Notes under the pieces: model-generated
The model's input: only the letters and a program-made list of their open reading frames with translations
Told to the model about the DNA's origin: nothing
Databases searched by the model: none
Made by a program: the position numbers and the translations under genes
DNA from: a bacterium M00.F.Ca.ET.205.01.1.1
Lineage (GTDB): Bacteria; Pseudomonadota; Alphaproteobacteria; Rhizobiales; Rhizobiaceae
Assembly: GCA_004791255.1 (NCBI GenBank)
Contig: SRUQ01000003.1
Coordinates: 272,623-336,622 of the forward strand
Direction of reading: 5' to 3'
Length of the DNA: 64,000 nucleotides
Part shown: in pieces, positions 17,459-25,471 of the stretch
How positions within the stretch are numbered: the first letter of the stretch is position 1
How the letters are laid out: each line of letters begins with the position of its first letter

Positions 17459-17588
17459 CGATCGAAAATCCAGTCGGTGCAGTGCCCCATAGCGTGATGC
17501 CGCGCCTTTGCAAACCCAAACTGACGCAGAGGTACCCACAGGGTTCCTACCATGTAAGTCGGCTAAATAAAAGGAAAGCGCTGGTCTA

Positions 17589-17894
17589 TTAGCGACAGTT
17601 GCTCAAAACCGTCGTACCGACGATCTGAGTCCGGCAACTCGGCTTGAACTGCGGCACGACCGGCGGCGGCTGCTGCACGATCACGCGATCCTGCGCGCGG
17701 AACTGCTGTTGCTGCTGCTGAAACTGCTGCCGCTGCAATCGATTCTGCAGTGTCTGCAAGTCGTTCTGCTGGATCAAAGCGTCGCGGTTGGCGGGATTGA
17801 GCGCCTGCGCGGAAGCAGGCAGGCCGATGCCCGCCAGCATTGCGCCAGCCAGCACTGCCGATGCAAAAACCGTCCATGGCCGAGGTGCCGACAT
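17589..17894 (-). CDS. Small secreted glutamine-rich protein, unknown function
   Basis: 101 residues from ATG 17892-17894 (MSAPRPW), with a clear signal peptide ending in PASAQA. The mature protein is about a fifth Gln, including FQQQQQQF, then VQQPPPVVPQF, and finishes with two Cys (PSCRTQIVGTTVLSNCR) that can pair. No family is recognised. Low complexity plus a terminal disulphide suggests an envelope-associated small protein. It is separated by about 130 bases from the Nudix gene and is probably monocistronic. Confidence 0.6.
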   Translation of the reverse strand: MSAPRPWTVFASAVLAGAMLAGIGLPASAQALNPANRDALIQQNDLQTLQNRLQRQQFQQQQQQFRAQDRVIVQQPPPVVPQFKPSCRTQIVGTTVLSNCR

Positions 17895-18054
17895 CCGCTC
17901 ATTCTCGTAGAGACCAAACATCCCCTAGATATAGGGCGATTGTGCCCATATGCCATGGCAAAGGCGCCGATCGCCGCAAAGACGACATCTGGCTCTTGCA
18001 CTTGCACCCCGTGGGGAATTCTCCAACAAGGCGTGGGAGATCTAAGGCCGCTTC

Positions 18055-18250
18055 GTGGTGGCGGAGAATTTACCCGGCAGCCCAGCATTGTACTTGACGG
18101 AAGCGCTCGATTCGCCGCTCTATCGGGTCGGCGCCGGGCTCGAGCTCAATGGCGTGAATGGCGTCGGCATGGCCGTCAGGTACAATGGCGCCTTCGGGAA
18201 ATCGGTCAAACAGAACGCCGTCAGCGCGTCTCTCAAGGTCAGCTTCCAGC
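18055..18250 (+). pseudogene. Relic of an autotransporter beta-barrel C-terminus
   Basis: This stretch translates as SPLYRVGAGLELNGVNGV, then GMAVRYNGAFGKSVKQNAVS and ASLKVSF: alternating hydrophobic strands, a G-x-F-G turn and a terminal aromatic Phe, as in the last strands of autotransporter barrels. In an intact protein a stop follows that Phe; here the frame reads on (F-Q-L-A) into the IalB-like gene. Upstream, another frame has only a short piece (GEFSNK) before a stop, and no passenger domain is present. I read it as a decayed remnant. A chance resemblance over 60 residues cannot be excluded. Confidence 0.45.
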
Positions 18251-18283
18251 TGGCTCGGGACGGAGCGGGCAAAAGGGGTCGTT

Positions 18284-18859
18284 ATGAGGAAATACGCGTA
18301 TCTGGTGGCGATGCTGGGGGCAGCCTGCGTCGCCAGCCTGCCGGCCCTGGCGGCGCAAACCAAGGGCGACAAGGTGGCAGCGGCACCCGCTGCCGATGCG
18401 CCGACACTCCCCGGCGGCGCTTCGGCCTTGTCCGAAACCCATGGCGACTGGACGGTCAATTGCCAGATCGCCGGCACGAACAAGACATGCAGCCTGTCGC
18501 ATCAGCAGTTCAACAAGCAGAGCAACCAGCGCCTGCTGGCTATCGAACTGTCGAGCAAGACCGGCGAGGACGCCACGGGCACGCTCGCGCTACCCTTCGG
18601 CCTGGCGCTCGCCAAGGGGGTCAATCTGACCATCGACGACCAAAAACTGGACGGCAGCCTGCAGTTCAACACCTGCCAGGTGGTCGGCTGCCTGGTGCCG
18701 GTGGCTTTCGACGCCAATGTGACACCTCTGCTCAAGTCGGGCACCACCTTGAAGATCGATGCCTTTGCCGCCGACACCGGGCAAGCGGTGAGCTTTTCCA
18801 TTCCGCTCAACGGCTTCGGCGGGGCGCTTGCGCGAACGGCGGAGCTTCTGGCCAATTGA
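18284..18859 (+). CDS. Invasion-associated locus B (IalB) family protein
   Basis: 191 residues from ATG 18284. A signal peptide (MRKYAYLVAMLGAACVASLPALAA) precedes an Ala-rich spacer and the IalB domain: ETHGDWTVNCQ near residue 55, then TCSLSHQQ, SKTGEDATGTLALPFGLAL, QFNTCQVVGCLVPVAFD and VSFSIPLNGFGGAL, the order and Cys pattern of the family. Family members are periplasmic; the name comes from Bartonella, but rhizobia carry several copies and the function is unknown. It stands alone after a decayed barrel fragment, and its own promoter is not evident. Confidence 0.85.
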   Translation: MRKYAYLVAMLGAACVASLPALAAQTKGDKVAAAPAADAPTLPGGASALSETHGDWTVNCQIAGTNKTCSLSHQQFNKQSNQRLLAIELSSKTGEDATGTLALPFGLALAKGVNLTIDDQKLDGSLQFNTCQVVGCLVPVAFDANVTPLLKSGTTLKIDAFAADTGQAVSFSIPLNGFGGALARTAELLAN

Positions 18860-18908
18860 CGGTTTTGGTGAGGTGTTGGCGGTGGATGCCCCGCCAACCC
18901 AGGCAGCG

Positions 18909-20381
18909 TTAAACGACGATCGTCTTCAACCGCTCGGCGATCAGGGCGGCGAGCCGCGCCGCCACCTCGTCCTTGCTCATTTCGGGCCATTCCTCGACGC
19001 CCGTCTTCGAGACGATCCGCACCCGGTTGCGATCGCCACCCATGACGCCTGACGGGCCAATGCCGCTTTCCTGCGACACATCGTTGGCGACGATGAAATC
19101 GGCGCCCTTCCTGGCAAGCTTGGCTTCGGCATTGCGCAGGAGGTCGTGGGTCTCGGCGGCGAAGCCGACAACCAGCGTCGGCCGCTGCTTGTGATGGCCG
19201 ATGCCCGCGAGGATGTCGGGGTTCTCGACCATGCGCAACACCGGCGGTCCTTCGCCGGCGACTTTCTTGATCTTCTCGCCGGCTGAAGCCTCTGTGCGCC
19301 AGTCGGCGACGGCGGCGACGAACACGGCGGCATCGGCCGGCAGGAGTTGTTCTACCGCGTCACGCATTTCCTGCGCCCGTTCGACATGGATGGTCTTGAC
19401 GCCAGAGGGATCGGCAACGCCGACCGGCCCGGAGACGAGGCGCACATCGGCGCCGAGCCTGGCCAGGGCCGCCGCGATGGCGTGGCCCTGCTTGCCCGAC
19501 GAACGGTTGGCGATGTAGCGCACCGGGTCGATCGGTTCGTGCGTAGGGCCTGACGTGACGATGATCCTGCGGCCGGCCAGCGGCTTCGCCCGGGTGTCGA
19601 GCATCGCCTCGATGGCCGCCGCGATCTCCAGCGGCTCGGCCATGCGGCCTTCGCCGGCCTCGTTGCTCTCGGCCATCTCGCCCTTGGTGGGGCCGACGAA
19701 GCTGATGCCATCCTTGGCCAGCGCCGCGCGGTTGCGGCGCGTCGCGGCATGCGACCACATCCTGGGGTTCATCGCCGGCGCCATCAGCACCGGCTTGTCG
19801 GTTGCCAGCAGCACGGTGGACGCCAGATCATTGGCATGGCCGTTGGCGAGCTTGGCCATCAGGTCGGCGGTGGCGGGCGCCACCACCAGGAGTTCGGCCT
19901 CGCGCGACAGCCTGATATGGCCGACATCGTGCTCGTCATTGCGGTCGAACAGTTCGGTGAAGACATGGTCGGCCGAAAGCGCGCCGATCGACAGGGGGGT
20001 GACGAATTCCTGCGCCGCCGTGGTCATCACCACCCGCACGGCGGCACCGCGTTCGCGCAGCCGGCGGATGAGGTCGAGCGCCTTGTAGGCAGCGATGCCG
20101 CCGCCGATGACGAGCAGGATGCGCTTGTTGGCAAGCGAGCCGCGCGGCAAGCTCTTGCCGGCAGGGGCGGCGGCCGGGATCGCCCCGCTGTGCGAGCCGG
20201 CGAGTTCCTGAAGGGTCCTCTCGATCTGATCGAGGCGGCCAATTGGCCCGGTCTGGCTATCAACCGCGGCCCGGATCATCACTCGAGCCTGCTCTTCCAT
20301 GGAGCGGTCGTTTTCCGCTGCCAGTCGACGCAGCAGTTCCTTCACCTCATCGTCAAGGTTGCGGATCGTGATGCTTGCCAT
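18909..20381 (-). CDS. coaBC: CoaBC with an extra N-terminal FitA-like ribbon-helix-helix domain
   Basis: 490 residues. Residues 1-42 (MASITIRNLDDEVKELLRRL, then AAENDRSMEEQARVMI) match FitA/RHH antitoxin DNA-binding domains; a 40-residue linker follows. Residues about 85-255 are CoaC (4'-phosphopantothenoylcysteine decarboxylase, FMN): KRILLVIGGGIAAYKALDLI, catalytic-type His in DVGHIRLS, and the PAMNPRMW motif. Residues about 270-490 are CoaB (phosphopantothenate-cysteine ligase): RRIIVTSGPTHEPIDPVRYI, NRSSGKQG and ANDVS. Together they perform two steps of coenzyme A synthesis. ATG 20381 is preferred to 20429 because it opens the RHH domain and has AGGG nine bases upstream. No PIN toxin is nearby. 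Confidence 0.9.
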   Translation of the reverse strand: MASITIRNLDDEVKELLRRLAAENDRSMEEQARVMIRAAVDSQTGPIGRLDQIERTLQELAGSHSGAIPAAAPAGKSLPRGSLANKRILLVIGGGIAAYKALDLIRRLRERGAAVRVVMTTAAQEFVTPLSIGALSADHVFTELFDRNDEHDVGHIRLSREAELLVVAPATADLMAKLANGHANDLASTVLLATDKPVLMAPAMNPRMWSHAATRRNRAALAKDGISFVGPTKGEMAESNEAGEGRMAEPLEIAAAIEAMLDTRAKPLAGRRIIVTSGPTHEPIDPVRYIANRSSGKQGHAIAAALARLGADVRLVSGPVGVADPSGVKTIHVERAQEMRDAVEQLLPADAAVFVAAVADWRTEASAGEKIKKVAGEGPPVLRMVENPDILAGIGHHKQRPTLVVGFAAETHDLLRNAEAKLARKGADFIVANDVSQESGIGPSGVMGGDRNRVRIVSKTGVEEWPEMSKDEVAARLAALIAERLKTIVV

Positions 20382-20382
20382 G

Positions 20383-20432
20383 TGATTGCACCCTGCTAGC
20401 CGTATCTGACAGCAATGATAGCAATGCAATCA
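20383..20432 (-). promoter_or_regulatory. Array of FitA-like operator half-sites upstream of coaBC
   Basis: Plus-strand half-sites: TGATTGCA (20383-20390), TGCTAGCC (20394-20401), TGACAGCA (20407-20414), TGATAGCA (20416-20423) and TGCAATCA (20425-20432). The last three start exactly nine bases apart, and the outer two are perfect inverted copies of each other. The array ends one base before the start codon. It fits autoregulation by the fused RHH domain, which is inference. Confidence 0.55.
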
Positions 20433-20461
20433 GACTGCTGCAAGCAGACCGATTCTGGATC

Positions 20462-22036
20462 TCAAAGGAGCTTCCAGGCGATGGAGACCAGCGTCAGCGC
20501 GATCACCCACAGCGCCACGCGGCCGGAGCGGCTATAGCGGGCCTCGGCCTTGCCGATGGCACGTGCCGTGGTCTCGTCGAAGCGCAGGCCGTGCTCGGCC
20601 ATCAGGTCGATCTCGCGCGACAACCTGTCGGTGCGCGCGGCAAGCTCGGGCGCCTGGCGGGCCAGCGTCAGCAGCGCCTTCGCGCCGTCGCGCGCATCCA
20701 ACATCATGCCGCGGGGTCCGAGGTTGCCGGCAATCCAGCCGCCGACCACCGGCTCGGCGGTCTTCCACATGTTGAAGGCCGGATCGAGCGTGCGCGCCAC
20801 GCCTTCGACCACCACCATGGTCTTCTGCAAGAGGATCAGTTCGGGCCGCGTCGCCATGTCGAAGAGCTCCGTCACCTCGAACAGCAGCGTCAGCAGCTTG
20901 GCCATCGAGATTGTCTCGGCCGGCTGGCCATGGATCGGCTCGCCGATCGCCCGGATCGCCTGCGCGAAGGCAGCGACATTGTGCTGGCGCGGCACGTAGC
21001 CGGCCTCGAAATGCACCTCGGCGACGCGCAGATAGTCGCGGGTGATGAAGCCGTAAAGGATCTCGGCAAGGAAGCGGCGCTCCTTCTTCCCAAGCCGTCC
21101 GGCGATGCCGAGGTCGACGGCGACGATGGTGCCGTTCGCTTCGACGAACAAATTGCCCGGATGCATGTCGGCGTGGAAAAAGCCATCGCGCAGCGTATGG
21201 CGCAGGAACGACTGGATGAGGTTGGCGGCGATCGCCTTCAGATCGTGGCCGGCGGCCTCGAGCCCGGCGATATCGTTCATCTTGACGCCGTCGACCCACT
21301 CCATGGTCAGCACGTCGCGGCCGGTGCGTTCCCAGTCGACGGATGGCACGCGAAAGCCGGGATCGTCTCTGGTGTTTTCGCCGAGTTCCGAGAGTGCCGC
21401 CGCCTCCAGGCGCAGGTCCATCTCGATCCTGGTGGTCTGCGCCAGCGTCTCGGTCACCTCGACAGGGCGGAGCCGGCGGGATGAGGGGATGTATTTCTCC
21501 TGTAGCCGGGCGGCGAGGAAATAGCTTTCGAGATCCTGGAAGAAGTGGCGGCGCACGCCCGGCCGGATGACCTTCACCGCGACCTTGGTGGCGGCGGCGT
21601 CATGCACGGTTTCGGCGGCGTGGACCTGGGCGATGGAGGCGGCCGCGACGGGGTCCCCGAATTGCACATAGAGGTCGCCCACCTTGCGACCCAGCGAGGC
21701 TTCGACGGCAGCGATTGCCTCGGCCCTGGGGAAGGTGTGCATCTTGTCCTGCAGCATGGCGAGGTCGAGCGCCATGTCGTTGCCGACGACGTCGGGCCGT
21801 GTCGCCAGGAACTGGCCGAGCTTGACATAGGATGGCCCGAGCCGCATGACCGCTTTCGCCAGCCGGTCGCTGCGCTCATAGGCGAGCGCGCGGCGGCGGG
21901 TGAACAGCCGCGCCAGCTGCCAGCCGAATTTCGGCAGGCCGGAGAGTTCCTCGCCGGGCAGGGCAGCGACGACGCCCTCGCGCACCAGCACCCAGCCGGC
22001 CCGTACAAGCCGAAATCCCGCACTGATGGTGCTCAT
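20462..22036 (-). CDS. ubiB: UbiB-type kinase-like protein of ubiquinone biosynthesis
   Basis: 524 residues from ATG 22034-22036 (MSTISAGFRLVRAGW). An ABC1/UbiB atypical kinase needed for ubiquinone synthesis, once annotated 2-polyprenylphenol 6-hydroxylase. Visible are the K-x-G-Q motif (YVKLGQFLATRPD), the alanine-rich nucleotide loop (AAASIAQVHAA), the catalytic stretch FFHADMHPGNLFV and the metal-binding VAVDLGIAGRLG. A C-terminal hydrophobic helix (VALWVIALTLVSIAWKLL) anchors it to the inner membrane. It lies between coaBC and ubiE on one strand, the usual alphaproteobacterial order. Confidence 0.93.
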   Translation of the reverse strand: MSTISAGFRLVRAGWVLVREGVVAALPGEELSGLPKFGWQLARLFTRRRALAYERSDRLAKAVMRLGPSYVKLGQFLATRPDVVGNDMALDLAMLQDKMHTFPRAEAIAAVEASLGRKVGDLYVQFGDPVAAASIAQVHAAETVHDAAATKVAVKVIRPGVRRHFFQDLESYFLAARLQEKYIPSSRRLRPVEVTETLAQTTRIEMDLRLEAAALSELGENTRDDPGFRVPSVDWERTGRDVLTMEWVDGVKMNDIAGLEAAGHDLKAIAANLIQSFLRHTLRDGFFHADMHPGNLFVEANGTIVAVDLGIAGRLGKKERRFLAEILYGFITRDYLRVAEVHFEAGYVPRQHNVAAFAQAIRAIGEPIHGQPAETISMAKLLTLLFEVTELFDMATRPELILLQKTMVVVEGVARTLDPAFNMWKTAEPVVGGWIAGNLGPRGMMLDARDGAKALLTLARQAPELAARTDRLSREIDLMAEHGLRFDETTARAIGKAEARYSRSGRVALWVIALTLVSIAWKLL

Positions 22037-22103
22037 GGCCGCATCCCTGTCGGTTCTTTGAACCGAGACAGGCCGCATCGAGAATGGGAAATGCCGTGCA
22101 GCT

Positions 22104-22880
22104 TCAAAGCTTCCAGCCCGAATGCAGCGCGGCGATGCCGCCGGAATAGTTGCGGAAGGAGACGCGATCGAAGCCCGCGCGGGTGATCATGGAAGCAAAA
22201 TTCTGCTGATTGGGGAATTTGGCGATCGATTCGACGAGGTAGGAATAGGGCTCGCCGTCACCAGTGACCATCTTGCCGATCCTGGGAATGGCGTTGAAGG
22301 ACCACGCTTCGTAGACCTTGTCGAGCAGCGGCATCTCGACTTCGGAAAATTCGAGGCAGAGGAACCGGCCACCCGGCTTCAAAACGCGAAACGCTTCGCT
22401 CAGCGCGACATCGATGCGCGGCACGTTGCGAATGCCGAAAGCGATGGTGTAGGCGTCGAAGGTGGCGTCAGGGAAAGGCAGTTCCTCGGCATTGGCCTCG
22501 ACGAAATCGGTGTTGCCGGACAGGCCTTTCTTTTCAGCCCGGTCGCGGCCGACGCTGAGCATCGAGCCGTTAATGTCGAGCGCGGTGGCATGGGCGTTGC
22601 CGTGGCTGGCGTCAACGATGCGGAAGGCGATGTCGCCGGTGCCGCCGGCAACATCGAGCACGCGCCAGCCGGCCCGCTTCGGCGGATTGAGCCATGTCAC
22701 CATGGCATCCTTCCACAGCCGGTGCAGGCCGCCCGACATCAGATCGTTCATCACGTCGTAGCGATTGGCGACCTTGTGGAAAACATCGTTGACCAGCGAC
22801 TGCTTCTGGCCTTCCCCGACACGCCTGAAACCATAGGAGGTTTCCATGCCGCCCGCGGCCGTGGTTCTCTCAACTGACAT
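22104..22880 (-). CDS. ubiE: Demethylmenaquinone/2-methoxy-6-polyprenyl-benzoquinol methyltransferase
   Basis: 258 residues. The SAM-dependent C-methyltransferase of ubiquinone synthesis. UbiE signatures are present: [18 protein letters not shown], the SAM loop [35 protein letters not shown], and the C-terminal [15 protein letters not shown]. Length matches the family. It is the first gene of the ubiE-ubiB-coaBC set and diverges from add with 134 bases between starts. Confidence 0.97.
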   Translation of the reverse strand: MSVERTTAAGGMETSYGFRRVGEGQKQSLVNDVFHKVANRYDVMNDLMSGGLHRLWKDAMVTWLNPPKRAGWRVLDVAGGTGDIAFRIVDASHGNAHATALDINGSMLSVGRDRAEKKGLSGNTDFVEANAEELPFPDATFDAYTIAFGIRNVPRIDVALSEAFRVLKPGGRFLCLEFSEVEMPLLDKVYEAWSFNAIPRIGKMVTGDGEPYSYLVESIAKFPNQQNFASMITRAGFDRVSFRNYSGGIAALHSGWKL

Positions 22881-23014
22881 TTTTTTGATCCGTCATAAAA
22901 CCGGCGGGACCATAGCCGATCGATGTTGCGGGCGCTATTGTTTAAGGCGCGGTGTTCGGCCGCGCTTCCAGGTGGTGGGTTTTCAAGACCTGGACTGACA
23001 GACGGGATGTTTGA

Positions 23015-23989
23015 ATGCCTTTGAAAGCGGAATTGCACTGCCACATCGAAGGGGCAGCGGCGCCGGAACTCGTCATCCGCCAGGCGCAGAAATACGGCAG
23101 GGATACCTCGCCCTATATCCAGAACGGGTCGTTCGTCTGGCACGATTTCACCTCGTTCCTGGCCGCCTACGACTTTTCCGCCGACCTGTTCCGCACCGAG
23201 GAGGATTATGCCCGGCTGGCAGACCACTACCTGACCAGCCTTGCCCGCGACGGTGCCATCTACTCCGAGGTCTTCACCTCGCCGGACCATGCAACGAAGG
23301 CCGGCCTGTCGCCCAAGGCCTATACGGACGCGCTTGGCGAAGGCATGGCCCGCGCCAAGGCCAAGACCGGCATCGAAGGCCGCATGATCGTCACCGGGGT
23401 GCGCCATGTCGGCGTCGAATCGATCGAGCAGGCGGCGCGTTTCGCGGCGCGCTGCGGTCATCCGCTGGTCACCGGCTTCGGCGTCGCCGGCGACGAGCGT
23501 ATGGGCGAGATGGAGGACTATGTCAGGGCTTTCGAGATCGCGCGCGAGGCCGGGCTCGGCATCACCATCCATGCCGGCGAGCTGACAGGCTGGGAGACGG
23601 TCAAGGCGGCCCTCGACCACATCCGCCCGTCGCGCATCGGCCACGGCGTGCGTGCCATCGAAAACCCCGATCTTGTCCGCCGCATCGCCGACGAGGGCGT
23701 GGTGCTGGAATGCTGCCCGGGCTCCAACATCGCGCTCAAGGTGTTCGACAGTTTTGCCGACCATCCGTTTCCGGCCCTGCAGGCGGCCGGCTGCAAGGTG
23801 ACGCTCAACTCCGACGACCCGCCCTATTTCTGGACCTCGCTGAAGCGCGAATACGACATCGCCGCCGAGCATTTCTCGATGAACGAGAAGGTGCTCGCAG
23901 CCGTCACCAGAACGGCCATCGAGGCCGCTTTCGTCGACAGGAAGACCAAGGCGGCACTTCTTGCCCGGCTGAACGGCACTGCGCGGTGA
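23015..23989 (+). CDS. add: Adenosine deaminase
   Basis: 324 residues. A cytoplasmic zinc hydrolase converting adenosine to inosine, feeding the nucleosides imported by the ABC system downstream. Zinc ligands appear in [10 protein letters not shown] (family form H-x-H-x-E-G; here the first H is followed by C), [11 protein letters not shown], and [11 protein letters not shown]; the catalytic Asp pair is in [15 protein letters not shown]-type substrate-lid sequence ([10 protein letters not shown]) follows the first motif. It is monocistronic, ends with a strong hairpin at 24029-24058, and precedes upp. A related adenine deaminase function is less likely given the SLDH/NSDDP context but cannot be ruled out. 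Confidence 0.88.
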   Translation: MPLKAELHCHIEGAAAPELVIRQAQKYGRDTSPYIQNGSFVWHDFTSFLAAYDFSADLFRTEEDYARLADHYLTSLARDGAIYSEVFTSPDHATKAGLSPKAYTDALGEGMARAKAKTGIEGRMIVTGVRHVGVESIEQAARFAARCGHPLVTGFGVAGDERMGEMEDYVRAFEIAREAGLGITIHAGELTGWETVKAALDHIRPSRIGHGVRAIENPDLVRRIADEGVVLECCPGSNIALKVFDSFADHPFPALQAAGCKVTLNSDDPPYFWTSLKREYDIAAEHFSMNEKVLAAVTRTAIEAAFVDRKTKAALLARLNGTAR

Positions 23990-24028
23990 TCGCTTCACCG
24001 ACGATTTCTGGCGACAAAACTGTGGTCG

Positions 24029-24058
24029 GCGCCGGCCAAGCGGTTCCTTGGCCGGCGC
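24029..24058 (+). terminator. Strong hairpin downstream of add
   Basis: GCGCCGGCCAAG and CTTGGCCGGCGC form a perfect 12-bp stem with a 6-base loop (CGGTTC), 40 bases past the add stop. No U-run follows, so it may stop transcription only partly or protect the add mRNA 3' end. Confidence 0.55.
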
Positions 24059-24149
24059 ATTGCCGCTAGGGTTCATCCAAGCAGCTTGAAGCGCAGCACG
24101 CCCGGAAGGGCGATGCGCGCTTTCAGGCGACCCGCATCAGGAGAACACC

Positions 24150-24779
24150 ATGAAGGGCGTCACCGTCGTCGACCATCCGCTTGTCCAGCACAAGCTGACC
24201 ATCATGCGCAAGAAGGAGACCTCGACGGCCGGCTTCCGGCGGCTGCTGCGCGAGATATCGCTGCTGCTCGGCTATGAGGTGACCCGCAACCTCGAACTGA
24301 CCACCACCACCATCGAGACCCCGATCGAGGAGATGGAGGCGCCGACGCTGGAAGGCAAGAAGCTGGTGTTCGCCTCGGTGCTGCGCGCCGGTAACGGCTT
24401 GCTCGAAGGGCTGCTCGACCTCGTGCCGGCGGCCCGCGTCGCCCATATCGGCCTCTACCGCGACCATGAAACGCTGGAGGCGGTGGAATATTTCTTCAAG
24501 GCGCCGAGCGATCTCGCCGACCGCCTGGTCATCGTCGTCGATCCGATGCTGGCGACCGCCAATTCGGCGATCGCGGCCATCGATAAGCTTAAGGGGCGCG
24601 GTGCCACCAACATCCGGTTCCTGTGCCTATTGGCGGCGCCCGAAGGCATTGAGCGCTTCATCAAGGCGCATCCCGACGTTCCGGTGTTCACCGCTTCGAT
24701 CGACCGCCAGCTCAACGAGAAGGGCTATATCATGCCCGGCCTCGGCGATGCCGGCGACCGCATGTACGGGACGAAGTAG
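24150..24779 (+). CDS. upp: Uracil phosphoribosyltransferase
   Basis: 209 residues, the standard length. It makes UMP from uracil and PRPP. Recognisable are [19 protein letters not shown] at the N-terminus, [19 protein letters not shown] (the PRPP/regulatory loop region), the PRPP-binding [18 protein letters not shown], and the uracil-binding C-terminus [26 protein letters not shown] 24150 follows GGAGAACACC. The enzyme recovers the uracil released by nucleoside phosphorolysis by the deoA product and its partners nearby. Confidence 0.97.
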   Translation: MKGVTVVDHPLVQHKLTIMRKKETSTAGFRRLLREISLLLGYEVTRNLELTTTTIETPIEEMEAPTLEGKKLVFASVLRAGNGLLEGLLDLVPAARVAHIGLYRDHETLEAVEYFFKAPSDLADRLVIVVDPMLATANSAIAAIDKLKGRGATNIRFLCLLAAPEGIERFIKAHPDVPVFTASIDRQLNEKGYIMPGLGDAGDRMYGTK

Positions 24780-24895
24780 TACCAGAACGCCTGGTATGAT
24801 TTACCGGATGTTTACGCAAAGGCGCGGTATTTCCCGGCGTTAAAGCGGCAAACACCATAGCGGGCTTAAAGGATCGGCTTCACAAAGGCCGATCC

Positions 24896-25465
24896 ATGCT
24901 GCGCAAACTCGTCATTCTCAGTGTCTTTGCCGGGACGTCGGCGTCGATCCCGATCGTCTACCAGTCTAACCCGCAGATGATCGAAAACCTGTTGAAATCA
25001 ACGGTCACGGCCAAGCCCGACTCCGAAGCTCAGGCCCAGCCGGACGTCAACCTCGCCTCGGTTCCAGACAAGCCGGCGCCGCCGCTGCCGACCGGCCGCA
25101 AGGTCGTCGTCACGGCGGACGGGCGCGGCCATTTTTCGTCGACCTTCAAGCTCAATGGCCGTCAGGTCGACGGCATGATCGATACCGGCGCGACGCTGGT
25201 CGCCGTCAACACCTCGACGGCGCGCAGGATCGGGCTATCGCTGAACCCTTCCGACTTCAACCGTGAGGTCAACACTGCCAACGGCACCATCAAGGCGGCC
25301 GTGGTGATGATCGACCGGCTGCAGATCGGCAGCATCACCGTCAACGACGTCCAAGCCATCGTGCTCGACGACAAGGCGCTGCGCACCAATCTGATCGGGA
25401 TGAGCTTCCTCAACCGGCTCGGCAAATTCCAGGCCGAGAACGGCACCTTGCTGCTCGCCCAATAG
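24896..25465 (+). CDS. TIGR02281-type clan AA aspartic protease (retropepsin-like)
   Basis: 189 residues. An N-terminal hydrophobic helix (LVILSVFAGTSASIPIVY) acts as signal anchor, followed by a Pro-rich spacer and one retropepsin domain (about residues 65-189). The active site is DGMIDTGATLVAVN (D-T-G-A), with the second family motif NLIGMSFLNRLGKF. As in retroviral protease, only half of a pepsin active site is present, so it should act as a dimer, probably in the periplasm. Substrates are unknown. It is convergent with deoA, six bases from its stop. Confidence 0.85.
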   Translation: MLRKLVILSVFAGTSASIPIVYQSNPQMIENLLKSTVTAKPDSEAQAQPDVNLASVPDKPAPPLPTGRKVVVTADGRGHFSSTFKLNGRQVDGMIDTGATLVAVNTSTARRIGLSLNPSDFNREVNTANGTIKAAVVMIDRLQIGSITVNDVQAIVLDDKALRTNLIGMSFLNRLGKFQAENGTLLLAQ

Positions 25466-25471
25466 TTTCGA

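Noticed and set aside
18909..20429. Start of coaBC at the upstream ATG (20427-20429)
   Set aside because: It would add a Cys/His-rich 16-residue leader across the half-site array; the RHH domain starts cleanly at 20381, which has a usable ribosome site.
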